Source of the DNA: a virus
IMG/VR virus record: IMGVR_UViG_3300042540_001399
Span: 124,001 to 188,000 of that record
Length of the DNA stretch: 64,000 nucleotides
Direction: 5' to 3' (one strand)
Position 1 is the stretch's first letter. The number at the start of each line of letters is the position of its first letter. The translations under genes and the position numbers were made by a program. Of the stretch, positions 47,417-55,784 are shown piece after piece. The notes below the pieces were generated by a model. It worked only from the letters and a program-made list of their open reading frames with translations. It was not told where the DNA came from and did not search any database.

Positions 47417-48304
47417 ATGGGATTAAATGAATCAATATATAGAATAATTAGAGAAGAAACTGAAACCGATAAAAATATTGATGGTGGTAAATTAAAAGTT
47501 TGTTCTCGTAACCCAATTACAGGTTTTTATAGAGATGGATACTGTAGAACAGGTGATGATGATAAAGGTAGTCACACGGTATGTTCTAAGGTGACAAAAG
47601 AATTTCTTAAATTTACAAAGTCACAGGGAAATAATCTTGATATGTTACAACCTGGTGACAAGTGGTGTTTGTGTGCAAAAAGATGGGAAGAAGCAAATGA
47701 AAATGGGGTAGCTCCAAAAATTATCAGAAGTTCCACCAATATTAAAACTTTAGATATTATTAATAGTGTAGACGAAGAATTGGATGAATATGCAAGAACC
47801 TTAAAAAATGCTAGAAGACAAGGTGTTGGTATAAGATTTCCACAATCCGCAATCAAAAGTAATCCAAGTAGATTTAGACCTTCAGTTAGAAAATCAATTT
47901 CAGAAATCTACGACAACTTTAGCTTATTAAGAAGATTAAATAGATCAATTGATGACACAACGATAAAAAGGTTAGTAAAACAAAAAATGTATGACCTTGA
48001 ACCCACTGAATATAATTCCAAATATGGTTACGCGGATGATGTTATTTTTTATGTTACTGATGAATTTATCAAACCTTCAGATGATCCACAATACAGTAAA
48101 ATTTACGATATTTTATACGAATATATTAGAATGAATTTTTCTAATATCATTTATAATTATTGGACGGAAAATCAGTTGGAAAATGATGACGAGTTATATG
48201 AAAACAAAGAAATAACAGAAAGATGTTGGAAGGGATACACTCAAAAAGGTATGAAAACTATGTTTGGTAAAAAGTATCCTAATTGTGTAAAAATAAAGAA
48301 ATGA
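47417..48304 (+). CDS. Leader-bearing DUF2237 protein with phage C-terminal motif
   Basis: 295 aa from MGLNESIYRIIREE (class II-like leader, IRE site). The DUF2237 domain covers about residues 20-125: CSRNPITGFYRDGYCRTGDDD, HTVCSKVTKEFLKFTKSQGN, LQPGDKWCLCAKRWEEA and GVAPKII, with conserved Cys residues suggesting metal binding. A helical region follows. The extreme C-terminus, CWKGYTQKGMKTMFGKKYPNCVK, is a short motif I know from the ends of many phage hypothetical proteins. DUF2237 has no established activity. Confidence 0.75.
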   Translation: MGLNESIYRIIREETETDKNIDGGKLKVCSRNPITGFYRDGYCRTGDDDKGSHTVCSKVTKEFLKFTKSQGNNLDMLQPGDKWCLCAKRWEEANENGVAPKIIRSSTNIKTLDIINSVDEELDEYARTLKNARRQGVGIRFPQSAIKSNPSRFRPSVRKSISEIYDNFSLLRRLNRSIDDTTIKRLVKQKMYDLEPTEYNSKYGYADDVIFYVTDEFIKPSDDPQYSKIYDILYEYIRMNFSNIIYNYWTENQLENDDELYENKEITERCWKGYTQKGMKTMFGKKYPNCVKIKK

Positions 48305-48305
48305 A

Positions 48306-48716
48306 ATGAACCTACAAGAAAACATACAAAGAATCAAAGAAATGATGAAAATAAATCATTCATTTTTGAACGAATCGCAAAGTTTAGGAGTTACCAAAAT
48401 TTTGGGTAGACCATTCCAATTAGTTAAAACTGAAGTACCTTACAAATTTGAAATCCAAGATAACAAAAATGACATGATTAAAATGCAAATAACCGCACCT
48501 AATGGTTCTTTTATTAATATAGATGAAGTTGACCATGTTTTGGAAGAAACTGACGGTGGTGGAAAAAAATTGATTGGTTATAATTTCAAGGGTAAGAGCG
48601 GAACTGTAAAGTTGATAGATGTTCCAAATGTTAAAAGAATTATTGAGTTTGTTGATAATTCAGAAAAAAAATCAATAACAATTTCTTTTGTGACATTCGA
48701 AAAAGTACTTGAATAA
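48306..48716 (+). CDS. MNLQEN-leader protein, 136 aa
   Basis: A class III leader (MNLQENIQRIKEMM, then FLNES with an LNE site) is joined to a small beta-rich domain (LGRPFQLVKTEVPYKFEIQ ... PNGSFINIDEVDHVLEETDGGGKKLIGYNF). No enzymatic motif. Its TAATG shares bases with the next leader gene. Confidence 0.65.
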   Translation: MNLQENIQRIKEMMKINHSFLNESQSLGVTKILGRPFQLVKTEVPYKFEIQDNKNDMIKMQITAPNGSFINIDEVDHVLEETDGGGKKLIGYNFKGKSGTVKLIDVPNVKRIIEFVDNSEKKSITISFVTFEKVLE

Positions 48717-49198
48717 TGAACCTACAAGAAAACATACAAAGGATAAAAGAAATGATGGGAATAATAGTTGAAAATTACTATGACCCAAAAAAGTTGTATG
48801 TTGACATGGGTGGAGTTTTATTCAAAAAAATGGGTGCCGATGAAGGTGGATCAGGTAATGAAACTGATTATATAGGGAGCGAATTATGGGAAAGTATTAA
48901 AAAATATTACCCAATAATTCTTACTTCCACAGGATCCAAAAATATAGAAAATTCAGAAAAAATAAAAACCAAACAAGTTCAAGACTATTTAAACCCAATT
49001 CCAAAAATTGAATTTGTTGTCTTTGGGGCTGATAAAAAAACTTTTGCCACCACAACTCAAGACGATTTAGTTTATCCAAATATTTTAATAGATGATTCTG
49101 AAACAAACATAAACGGATGGGTAAACAATGGAGGTATTGGAATACTTCATAAAAATAATCAAACAACTTTGGAACAATTAAAAAGTTATATCAAATGA
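48716..49198 (+). CDS. MNLQEN-leader HAD-like protein, 160 aa
   Basis: A class III leader (MNLQENIQRIKEMMGIIVEN) precedes a HAD-like fold: LYVDMGGVLF (motif I, with the second Asp replaced by Gly), IILTSTGS (motif II) and PNILIDDSETNINGWVNNGGIGILHK (motif IV). It resembles the 5'-nucleotidase-like HAD proteins found in phages. Loss of the second motif I Asp suggests altered or absent phosphatase activity. ATGA overlap with the next gene. Confidence 0.7.
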   Translation: MNLQENIQRIKEMMGIIVENYYDPKKLYVDMGGVLFKKMGADEGGSGNETDYIGSELWESIKKYYPIILTSTGSKNIENSEKIKTKQVQDYLNPIPKIEFVVFGADKKTFATTTQDDLVYPNILIDDSETNINGWVNNGGIGILHKNNQTTLEQLKSYIK

Positions 49199-49950
49199 AC
49201 CTACAAGAAAACATACCGGTACATATAAAAAGAAGAATTCATTTAATTGATAAGGTAATAGATAATTTGTTACCCAATATGTATCCGTGTGATTATAATT
49301 CTTATGACCATTTTGTGGAAGGAGTATTAGATGAAATTAGATGGTTTTTAATTGATGTAGAAGAATTACAACGTATTGAAAGATCGGATATTGAAAACTA
49401 CATTCTTGATTACAAATATGATGAATTAACTGAATACTTCAATGAAAGGTGTATTGTTTTAAAAAATGATAAACTACAAGAAAACATAAGAAGACTTTCA
49501 AGAGAAAATTCACTAAAGAATGATTTGATGAATCTAATTGATAATGTTGGTTTAAAAAAAGCGTCAAAGGCTGTGGGAGGGATGGTTAGATTATTAAAAA
49601 TATTAGATCTTGATCAACAAGAAATTAATAATTTTATTTACCAGTATCTAAAAGAAGAGTTTTATCCTGATTATAATTGGGGACCTGAAATACATGATTT
49701 TTATAAAAAAGAAATTGAACAGTATGGTATATATGATTTTTTGATTAATGATGATCCGGCATATTCATATTTAGGTGAGTGGGATGGATATGAATATCTA
49801 TACACACTATCAATTGGTAAACTTGTCAGGGATGAACTTACAAAACTGTTTGGGGATAAGTGGATTCCAATTTTTAAGAAATGGTTTGAAGAAAACTCAG
49901 GTCTTGAAGTAAGAGAAATAGACTTAAATAATAAATTTTTAGTGTATTGA
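49195..49950 (+). CDS. Fusion of two virion modules with an internal leader
   Basis: 251 aa. The shortened leader MNLQENIPVH is followed by an LRR-motif domain (IKRRIHLIDKVIDNLLPNMYPCDYNSYDHFVEGVLDEIRWF, residues about 10-95). Near residue 97 a second leader-like stretch occurs (KLQENIRRLSREN), followed by the KAVGG module (LIDNVGLKKASKAVGGMVRLLKILDL) and an acidic C-terminal domain. The protein looks like two neighbouring leader genes joined in frame. Confidence 0.6.
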   Translation: MNLQENIPVHIKRRIHLIDKVIDNLLPNMYPCDYNSYDHFVEGVLDEIRWFLIDVEELQRIERSDIENYILDYKYDELTEYFNERCIVLKNDKLQENIRRLSRENSLKNDLMNLIDNVGLKKASKAVGGMVRLLKILDLDQQEINNFIYQYLKEEFYPDYNWGPEIHDFYKKEIEQYGIYDFLINDDPAYSYLGEWDGYEYLYTLSIGKLVRDELTKLFGDKWIPIFKKWFEENSGLEVREIDLNNKFLVY

Positions 49951-49955
49951 TTGAG

Positions 49956-50297
49956 GTGAACAAAAAAGAATTTATAAAAAGACTATTAAGGGAAAATAAT
50001 TCAAATCCAATTAATCCAATTTTAAGAAGATTGGATGTCGTTGATTGGTTGGTTGAGTTTTCAGTAAGAGAAATAGAAAGACAATATAATGGTATATGTA
50101 AAGTAAGAACCCCTGAAAACTTTTTGGAAATTGTAATAGAAAAGACTGGGGATGGAATGTATTGGGATTATTTTTCTGACACACTAGATGATGATTCAGA
50201 AGAGTGGGCGGAAATGTATAGATTCATATCCATATATGTGTATAATAAATTTGGTGATAAGTTAAGAGAACATTTTCACACACAGTGTGGAGATTAA
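49956..50297 (+). CDS. Leader-bearing LRR-motif domain protein, 113 aa
   Basis: The GTG at 49956 gives VNKKEFIKRLLRENN (class II-like leader, LRE site). A TTG at 49947, overlapping the previous stop, is an alternative. The payload starts PILRRLDVVDWLVEFSVREIERQYNGICK and ends FGDKLREHFHTQCGD, a single LRR-motif domain. Function unknown. Confidence 0.55.
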   Translation: MNKKEFIKRLLRENNSNPINPILRRLDVVDWLVEFSVREIERQYNGICKVRTPENFLEIVIEKTGDGMYWDYFSDTLDDDSEEWAEMYRFISIYVYNKFGDKLREHFHTQCGD

Positions 50298-50311
50298 CAT
50301 AATTATATAAT

Positions 50312-51094
50312 ATGAACCTACAGGAAAACATATTAAGAATTAAACAAATGATGGGACTTGTTACAGAAGTTACTAATCCATACAAAGTTGAATGGTTGGA
50401 ACCTACACAAGAATACTTTACACAAGAGTTAAGTGAGTTATTGGGCAATCCTATTAGGTTTACAGACAAAGAGTTTTTCAACCCTGAAAACTATGATACG
50501 GTTTATAACATTATGCCACACACATTCAAAACGATTGCTGAATTTTCTAAAGGTGAATATGTGGAAGGCGAAGATAAAATTAAGGACATACTTCTAAATC
50601 AAAATATAATATCTCTTTTAAAAGAAGAAGAAAGATGGAATGAATTGAAAAACATTTTAATGAATGACCCGCAATCAATCCAAGAAGGTTATGATTTCTT
50701 CAGTCGTGGTCAAATGACGATATGGAAAGGAACTAACCCTGAAACAGGTGAACATATTGATAATGTAAACAACACTGATTACATGGGTGAATTAACAAGT
50801 TTTCTTGAACCATTAAAAAAAACCGTATCTTCCAAAATGTCATCACATTTGAAAAAAGTTGGTGACGGAGAAGGTAATAAAGATTTACACGCTTTTGCAG
50901 GAAACATCGACCAATATAGAGAATTTGCAAAGAAAAGTGAAACAAGAAAATTACCAGCACCATTTGTTGTTAAATACTACACAAAGAAAAATGATAAAGA
51001 TTATGTTTTAATAGGTGGATTCAAAAGAAGTTCAATCGCATTACAAATGGGTATTGAACCAATAAAAGTTTGGTTAATAGATTTAACAATATGA
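50312..51094 (+). CDS. MNLQEN-leader protein with ParB/sulfiredoxin-like end, 260 aa
   Basis: A class III leader (MNLQENILRIKQMMGLVTEV) precedes a helical body. It ends in KDYVLIGGFKRSSIALQMGIEPIKVWLIDLT, which matches the GGHxRxxAxxxxGxxxIxVxxID signature of ParB/Srx-like domains with Phe-Lys in place of His-Arg. Such domains bind or hydrolyse nucleotides or nick DNA in some families. ATGA overlap with the next leader gene. Confidence 0.6.
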   Translation: MNLQENILRIKQMMGLVTEVTNPYKVEWLEPTQEYFTQELSELLGNPIRFTDKEFFNPENYDTVYNIMPHTFKTIAEFSKGEYVEGEDKIKDILLNQNIISLLKEEERWNELKNILMNDPQSIQEGYDFFSRGQMTIWKGTNPETGEHIDNVNNTDYMGELTSFLEPLKKTVSSKMSSHLKKVGDGEGNKDLHAFAGNIDQYREFAKKSETRKLPAPFVVKYYTKKNDKDYVLIGGFKRSSIALQMGIEPIKVWLIDLTI

Positions 51095-51840
51095 ACCTAC
51101 AAGAAAACATACAAAGGATTAAACAAATGATGGGGATCATTAACGAGAATATAGATGATGTTCTTGACAAAATGAGCCGAGGTGAAGAATTGTCACAGGA
51201 AGATAAAAATAAAATGTCAGTATTTCAAAAACATCTTTTTTCAGGAAAAAAAGAAAATGATTTCAAATATCACAGAGTATCTGAGTTAAATATTGCAGAA
51301 CCTAATTCAGAAAATCATGTAAATGAATCACAAATTCTTGTACACTACGATTCTAATACTAATATCAAACCAGAATACATGGTAAAAAAAATTGCACTTA
51401 TTTTAAATAAATCAAACATTGATTGTGTAGTTGGGTATTCTTTTAGATTGTTTACATTTGCCAATGGGTATTTTGTTAAGGTAAATGAGTACCAAGTCGA
51501 AAACGCAATTTATGTTTTGAATAAAAACGGGTTTAGTACGGAAATGAATCCAATGTATGATCTTTCAAATAACTATGACACAAAAAGTAACCGAGAAGAA
51601 AAACTACAAAACTTTTCTGAAAATTCAGATATAATAATTTTGAGTGACTCTGAAATTTATCAAAATTTAAATCTTACTGATACACAATTTAATGATAGAT
51701 TAGAAAAACTGTTAAAAAAATTTGGTATAAATAACTTCTTTATAACAAAAAATAAAATAACCATTTCTGATAAATCAAAAATTGACGATGTGATTAATTA
51801 TTTGAATACCAAAGGATACAACACAAGAAGATCAAGATAA
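51091..51840 (+). CDS. MNLQEN-leader protein, 249 aa
   Basis: The start at 51091 is fixed by the leader and the ATGA overlap. The leader MNLQENIQRIKQMMGIINEN (INE site) is followed by a short helix pair (DVLDKMSRGEELSQEDKNKM) shared with the protein at 31466. The rest contains two related alpha/beta halves (ILVHYDSNTNIKPEYMVKKI... and IIILSDSEIYQNLNLTDTQFNDRL...), each ending with a similar strand-helix (GYFVKVNEYQVENAIYVLNKNGF; KITISDKSKIDDVINYLNTKGY). Possibly an internal duplication. Function unknown. Confidence 0.6.
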   Translation: MNLQENIQRIKQMMGIINENIDDVLDKMSRGEELSQEDKNKMSVFQKHLFSGKKENDFKYHRVSELNIAEPNSENHVNESQILVHYDSNTNIKPEYMVKKIALILNKSNIDCVVGYSFRLFTFANGYFVKVNEYQVENAIYVLNKNGFSTEMNPMYDLSNNYDTKSNREEKLQNFSENSDIIILSDSEIYQNLNLTDTQFNDRLEKLLKKFGINNFFITKNKITISDKSKIDDVINYLNTKGYNTRRSR

Positions 51841-51841
51841 T

Positions 51842-52249
51842 ATGAATTTACAAGAAAACATATCAAGGATTAAACAAATGATGGGACTTCTTACAGAAGG
51901 ACTTCATGACACATATTGGCAAAATGAAGATGGTGACAAAATAACTCTAATTGATTTATTAAATGCAACACAAGACATACCTGTAGAAGAATTTTCCGTA
52001 GAAGAATTAAAACCGCATCTATTAACTTGGGATGGGGATGAAGATGAGGTTAAAAAAATAGAAAGTGCCAATTTACAATACCCAATATTAATATTCGTAA
52101 ATGACGATGGTGAATTTATATCAATTATAGATGGTCATCACCGAGCACAAAAAGCGGTGAGAAAAGGGTTAGAAACAATTAAGGCGAAGGTAATACCAAT
52201 TAATTCTTTACCTAAAAACATAAGAAGAGTATTTTCACATATGAACTAA
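51842..52249 (+). CDS. MNLQEN-leader ParB-like protein, 135 aa
   Basis: The class III leader MNLQENISRIKQMMGLLTEG (LTE-G site) is followed by IPVEEFSVEELKPHL, YPILIFVNDDGEFISIIDGHHRAQKAVRKGLETIKAKVIPINSL. This is a clear ParB-N fold with IDGHHR in the position of the GxHR box. Nuclease or nucleotide-hydrolase activity is known for some relatives. Starts one base after the previous stop. Confidence 0.7.
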   Translation: MNLQENISRIKQMMGLLTEGLHDTYWQNEDGDKITLIDLLNATQDIPVEEFSVEELKPHLLTWDGDEDEVKKIESANLQYPILIFVNDDGEFISIIDGHHRAQKAVRKGLETIKAKVIPINSLPKNIRRVFSHMN

Positions 52250-52250
52250 T

Positions 52251-53531
52251 ATGAACCTACAAGAATCCATAAGAAGAATATTAAGGGAAGATTTGTTAAA
52301 TAAATCAAAATTCTTTCTAAGAAGAATTAATTTAGATGAGGTTAAAAAATTACTTCCAATCAACGCAGAACAAGTACATGGTGAAACAAAAAGTTATGAG
52401 CAATTCAAGTATGAATTAACTTTAAGAGCCGTGGAGGCAATTATGTGGAATGATTATGAACTCGGGTGGGAAGATCTACCAGAACAAGAGGAAATAGAAT
52501 TTGTTAATGAAGTTTCCAACATGTTTAATAAAACAATCAAAAAGTTATATAATTCTTATAGTGGAAGAATATTAAGGGAAGAAGATTATTCTCCGGCGGG
52601 TAAAGAAATAATACCAAATAAAATTGTGATCCACAAGTCCAATCCGATCTTCAGAAATAAGATAATGGAAAATGGTCTTAAAGTAAGGGCAGGAGAATGT
52701 TACAAAATATATGTTGGTTATGGTGTTAAGTGTAAACCTGCAATTTTTGCAACCAACTCAACGAACAAAAGAGCATGGTTTGATTCAACATACGACGATG
52801 ATATATGGGAAATAAATACAGAAATGATTCCTGATGTAAAGTGGTATAAAGATAGACACTTTGAGTCAAGGTCAAAACATATTGTTACGTTTCAAGACAT
52901 ACCAAAAGAAGCAATAACTTTAAAATATGAAGGAAGTGGAAGTGGAGATGTAGAAAAGTGGGATAAAGATTCGCCAAACATAGTTAGAGAATCCCAAATA
53001 GACCCTTATCTTCTAAGAAGATTTCATGAGTTCGACGACACTTTCAAATTGGTATCATCAAATGTTTATCCATGTGATTTCAGACATCCACAACATTATT
53101 GGAATTACACGATAGAAAGAGTACTGGAAGCTATTTATTTTAATTTTTTCTATGAAACTAAATCCGAATTAAATTGGGAGTCCCTTTCTGATGAAATTCT
53201 TTATCTTCTAAATAGAACATATTATGATGAATTAGTTTCAGACTGGGAATCCAAGTGTAATAATAATATTCATGAAGATTTTTCACCTGAGTTTTTAAGA
53301 AGAATAACTATAATTGATACGTTAATTGACGCAACCCTTTCTTCTATGTACCCATGTGAATATAGTTCTGAAAAAGCTTTTCTTCGTGGTTTATACGACG
53401 AATTATATTGGTCATTTATAGGGGAAGACTTAAAAATTATTGACTATTCAGATATTATTGATTTTATAGAAGAAAACAGAAAAGAAGACATATATGATTA
53501 TTGGGACGAATATTGTGTTCGATTATCATAA
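52251..53531 (+). CDS. Leader-bearing multidomain protein: LRR-motif, ART-like, two more LRR-motif domains
   Basis: 426 aa. The leader MNLQESIRRILRED mixes classes III and II. LRR-motif domain 1 (FFLRRINLDEVKKL, about 20-105) is followed by an ADP-ribosyltransferase-like segment (about 115-235: IVIHKSNPIFRNKIMENGLKV, AIFATNSTNKRAWF, IWEINTEM, HIVTFQDIPKEAITL). Domain 2 (PYLLRRFHEFDDTF...VYPCDF) and domain 3 (EFLRRITIIDTLID...MYPCEY) complete it. The ART-like call rests on layout (H...S, strand order), not a proven active site. A fused virion effector is a reasonable hypothesis. Confidence 0.6.
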   Translation: MNLQESIRRILREDLLNKSKFFLRRINLDEVKKLLPINAEQVHGETKSYEQFKYELTLRAVEAIMWNDYELGWEDLPEQEEIEFVNEVSNMFNKTIKKLYNSYSGRILREEDYSPAGKEIIPNKIVIHKSNPIFRNKIMENGLKVRAGECYKIYVGYGVKCKPAIFATNSTNKRAWFDSTYDDDIWEINTEMIPDVKWYKDRHFESRSKHIVTFQDIPKEAITLKYEGSGSGDVEKWDKDSPNIVRESQIDPYLLRRFHEFDDTFKLVSSNVYPCDFRHPQHYWNYTIERVLEAIYFNFFYETKSELNWESLSDEILYLLNRTYYDELVSDWESKCNNNIHEDFSPEFLRRITIIDTLIDATLSSMYPCEYSSEKAFLRGLYDELYWSFIGEDLKIIDYSDIIDFIEENRKEDIYDYWDEYCVRLS

Positions 53532-53532
53532 T

Positions 53533-53610
53533 TAACTATGGTTTTCAATTACTCGGTTCATAGTCCTTCACTTCGTTCGGAATTCACCTCATAATTTAAT
53601 ACCATAGTTA
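53533..53610. other. Inverted repeat enclosing a structured gap
   Basis: TAACTATGGT (53533-53542) and its exact complement ACCATAGTTA (53601-53610) enclose 58 bases with no gene. The repeat ends at the following TATTTAT box. It may be a hairpin that ends the MNLQEN operon. Confidence 0.5.
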
Positions 53611-53617
53611 TATTTAT
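53611..53617 (+). promoter_or_regulatory. TATTTAT box (putative late promoter)
   Basis: 33 bases before the ATG at 53651. Confidence 0.45.
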
Positions 53618-53650
53618 TATACATAAAGGATAACAAATCAAAAGACAACA

Positions 53651-53974
53651 ATGTCACTTAAAAAAATAATTAGAAAAGTATTGATTCAAGAATCGGGAAA
53701 CATAGATCCTTACATACTTCGAAGACTTGATTTAGATAAGTTCAATGATCTCTTAGATAAAGGAAAAGTATATATGTTTTATGAATCCAATTCATTAGAA
53801 GAATTCAAATGGAAGTTAGTTACGGCAACATTAGAAAACTATCATTACTACAAGTATGAAACTGATATAGATACAAGTGATGGATATTTCGATCAAACAA
53901 TACAAAGTCTTATCAACTTATTTGAGCCCAAGTTAGAAACTATTTATAACAGATTAAAAAATGAAAGAGGATGA
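53651..53974 (+). CDS. Leader-bearing LRR-motif domain protein, 107 aa
   Basis: The class II leader MSLKKIIRKVLIQES (IQE site) is joined to one LRR-motif domain (DPYILRRLDLDKFNDLL ... LEEFKWKLVTATLEN ... LFEPKLETIYNRL). ATGA overlap with the next LRR-motif gene. Confidence 0.6.
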   Translation: MSLKKIIRKVLIQESGNIDPYILRRLDLDKFNDLLDKGKVYMFYESNSLEEFKWKLVTATLENYHYYKYETDIDTSDGYFDQTIQSLINLFEPKLETIYNRLKNERG

Positions 53975-54594
53975 ACAAACAATTAAATCCATTTTTGTTA
54001 CGTAGAGTTGATCCTAAAGTGTTAGACGCCGAATTTGAGGATTGTTTAGATACTGCCACAAACATGTACAACAGGGGAAAAGACAAAAGTTCGGTATCAT
54101 TACCTCAGTTTAGAAATAGAGTCATATCCATGTTGATAGACTCAATTCACTATGATATACATAGCTCTGTTCCAGAAGAACTTCAGTGGTATGATGATGT
54201 CTTTTATATGTTAAAAGATTATTATGGGGGTAAGATTAAAAAAAGATTAGATCAATTAAATTCCAAAACTATAAATGAATCCAAGTTACAAATTTATATG
54301 TTAAGAAGAATAGATGTTGTTGAACATTACCTTAACAATTTAAGTTCAAAAGATGTTTGTATACACTGGTCAGACGATGAGGCTTTAGAATATTCTAGTC
54401 AAATACTTTCAGACATGTCAAGAATTATTATTGATGAACTACACTATGTTGATTCAGAATCATATGTAGACAAGTATGATGAAATATATCAATTTTTAAT
54501 TGATCTTGATTATCCGAAAAGAATAGTAGACTTCTTTTATGATTCATTAAAAACTTGTGAAGATAGACATAGATATAAATTTAGAAAACCATAA
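53971..54594 (+). CDS. Double LRR-motif domain protein, 207 aa
   Basis: Begins directly with NPFLLRRVDPKVLDAEFEDC (domain 1). At about residue 105 a short leader-like ESKLQIYMLRRIDVVEHYL begins domain 2, which has DVCIHWSDDEALEYSSQIL in place of the YPC segment. No N-terminal leader of its own. Function unknown; followed by a terminator-like hairpin. Confidence 0.6.
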   Translation: MNKQLNPFLLRRVDPKVLDAEFEDCLDTATNMYNRGKDKSSVSLPQFRNRVISMLIDSIHYDIHSSVPEELQWYDDVFYMLKDYYGGKIKKRLDQLNSKTINESKLQIYMLRRIDVVEHYLNNLSSKDVCIHWSDDEALEYSSQILSDMSRIIIDELHYVDSESYVDKYDEIYQFLIDLDYPKRIVDFFYDSLKTCEDRHRYKFRKP

Positions 54595-54620
54595 AATAAT
54601 ATAACACATTCACTCATTAC

Positions 54621-54645
54621 AAAGGGGACCTCAATCGGTTCCCTT
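54621..54645 (+). terminator. Probable rho-independent terminator
   Basis: GGGGACC pairs imperfectly with GGTTCCC, followed by five T. Confidence 0.6.
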
Positions 54646-55320
54646 TTTCATTCACTCATATGTTATACTATTTTATAAAACTATAATCCCCCCATTTAGT
54701 TAAGTCCTAATATATTGTCCCCCCATTTAAGTTGACCAATGATTACACATTTTGCGTAACACATTTTGTATAATGTTATGGTACAACTATCAAGACAACT
54801 TTGTACCAAAGTTATATTTTAGTGTTGTACTTGTATTATATTTTGGTGTGGTGATTAGTTACTAAATGAATGTGTATATGAAAAGGGTATAAACATACCC
54901 ACTTATTACCACTTATTAGAAGTTATTACCACTTTACTATGTGTTATTAGTTGTGTAGATTTTAGTGGTCAGGATGTTGAAAAACCCACTAAAGTGGTCG
55001 TTGAAGTTATCTATTTAATGATCTATAAGTGATCTACTAACGACATAAATGTCTGTCCACGGCAACAGTACCATTAATATATGTTTTTCGCTGGAGAATA
55101 GACATAGTGAAAAAAGTGGTTCTGTAGGGGTCAAGAAGGGGGATTTTTTAGGTCTGTAGATAGCAACAGGTACAATTTCGGTGGTAGAAAGTGGGAAGTA
55201 TAGAGTGGGGAAAAGTGGTAGAAAACCCGTAAAGAGATTGTGTCGTGTGTAACGCTCGACTGACATTTTGACAAAAACAAGTTTTTTAACATAATTATTT
55301 ATTAACAATTCCCCCTGGTG
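54646..55320. other. Non-coding stretch with repeats and hairpins
   Basis: No convincing gene. Visible features are two CCCCCCATTTA-type tracts (about 54685 and 54721), a hairpin GGTACAA...TTGTACC (about 54780-54808), and short repeats of TTATTACCACTT (about 54904-54936). ACTAAAGTGGTC-like words recur, with GTGG and TGGT common further on. A minus-strand reading frame (55308-55015) exists but has no start context and no recognisable sequence. An origin or packaging region is possible. Confidence 0.4.
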
Positions 55321-55614
55321 ATGGAGATATTAAAAGTTTTCAACAAAGTAATTGACAAAAGTGGTGATACCATAACCCTGACATATTGTCACCAAAACTA
55401 TTCTGGTACATGTGTGTATAAAGAACATAACTTGGTTGGTAAAAATAAACCTATCAGACAAAGGTTCTACACCCTTGAGTCATCAGACATGGGGGATGTA
55501 TTAGAATATCTATTTACACAGGGACATATTAAAGATGGGGACTTCAATACCATTGGTCCCCAACTACAAGACTATTCATTAGGTCTTATATATGATCATC
55601 CATTTGATCAATAA
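55321..55614 (+). CDS. Hypothetical protein, 97 aa
   Basis: MEILKVFNKVIDKSGDTITLTYCHQNYSGTCVYKE, then IRQRFYTLESSDMGDVLEYLFTQGHIKDGDFNTIG. Natural codon texture and an alpha/beta pattern suggest a real gene isolated within the non-coding island. No leader, no family recognised. A GTG at 55318 is an alternative start. Confidence 0.55.
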   Translation: MEILKVFNKVIDKSGDTITLTYCHQNYSGTCVYKEHNLVGKNKPIRQRFYTLESSDMGDVLEYLFTQGHIKDGDFNTIGPQLQDYSLGLIYDHPFDQ

Positions 55615-55636
55615 TATAACGACGAATAAAGTTAGT

Positions 55637-55644
55637 TATATTTG
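55637..55644 (+). promoter_or_regulatory. Bacteroidota-type -7 box TATATTTG before a non-coding segment
   Basis: A perfect box with no gene for 700 bases downstream; it could transcribe an RNA. Confidence 0.35.
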
Positions 55645-55784
55645 ACGTGGGGAAGTAGTCCAAAAAGAAAGCACACACTGTAAGACCAAACAGAAATAAC
55701 AACGTGATTACAACATAGACCATAAGAAACATTTCCATAACAGAATAATAACACACACCATTCACCTTTTCAAGATCATTAGTA

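Noticed and set aside
48306-52290. CRISPR or simple repeat array suggested by the repeated MNLQEN DNA
   Set aside because: The repeats are gene starts separated by 0.4-1.3 kb of coding payload, not spacers.
55015-55308. 97-codon minus-strand open frame in the non-coding island
   Set aside because: Its residue pattern (Pro/Phe/Ser runs from GTGG-rich DNA) looks like a chance frame, and it has no promoter or coupling to a neighbour.
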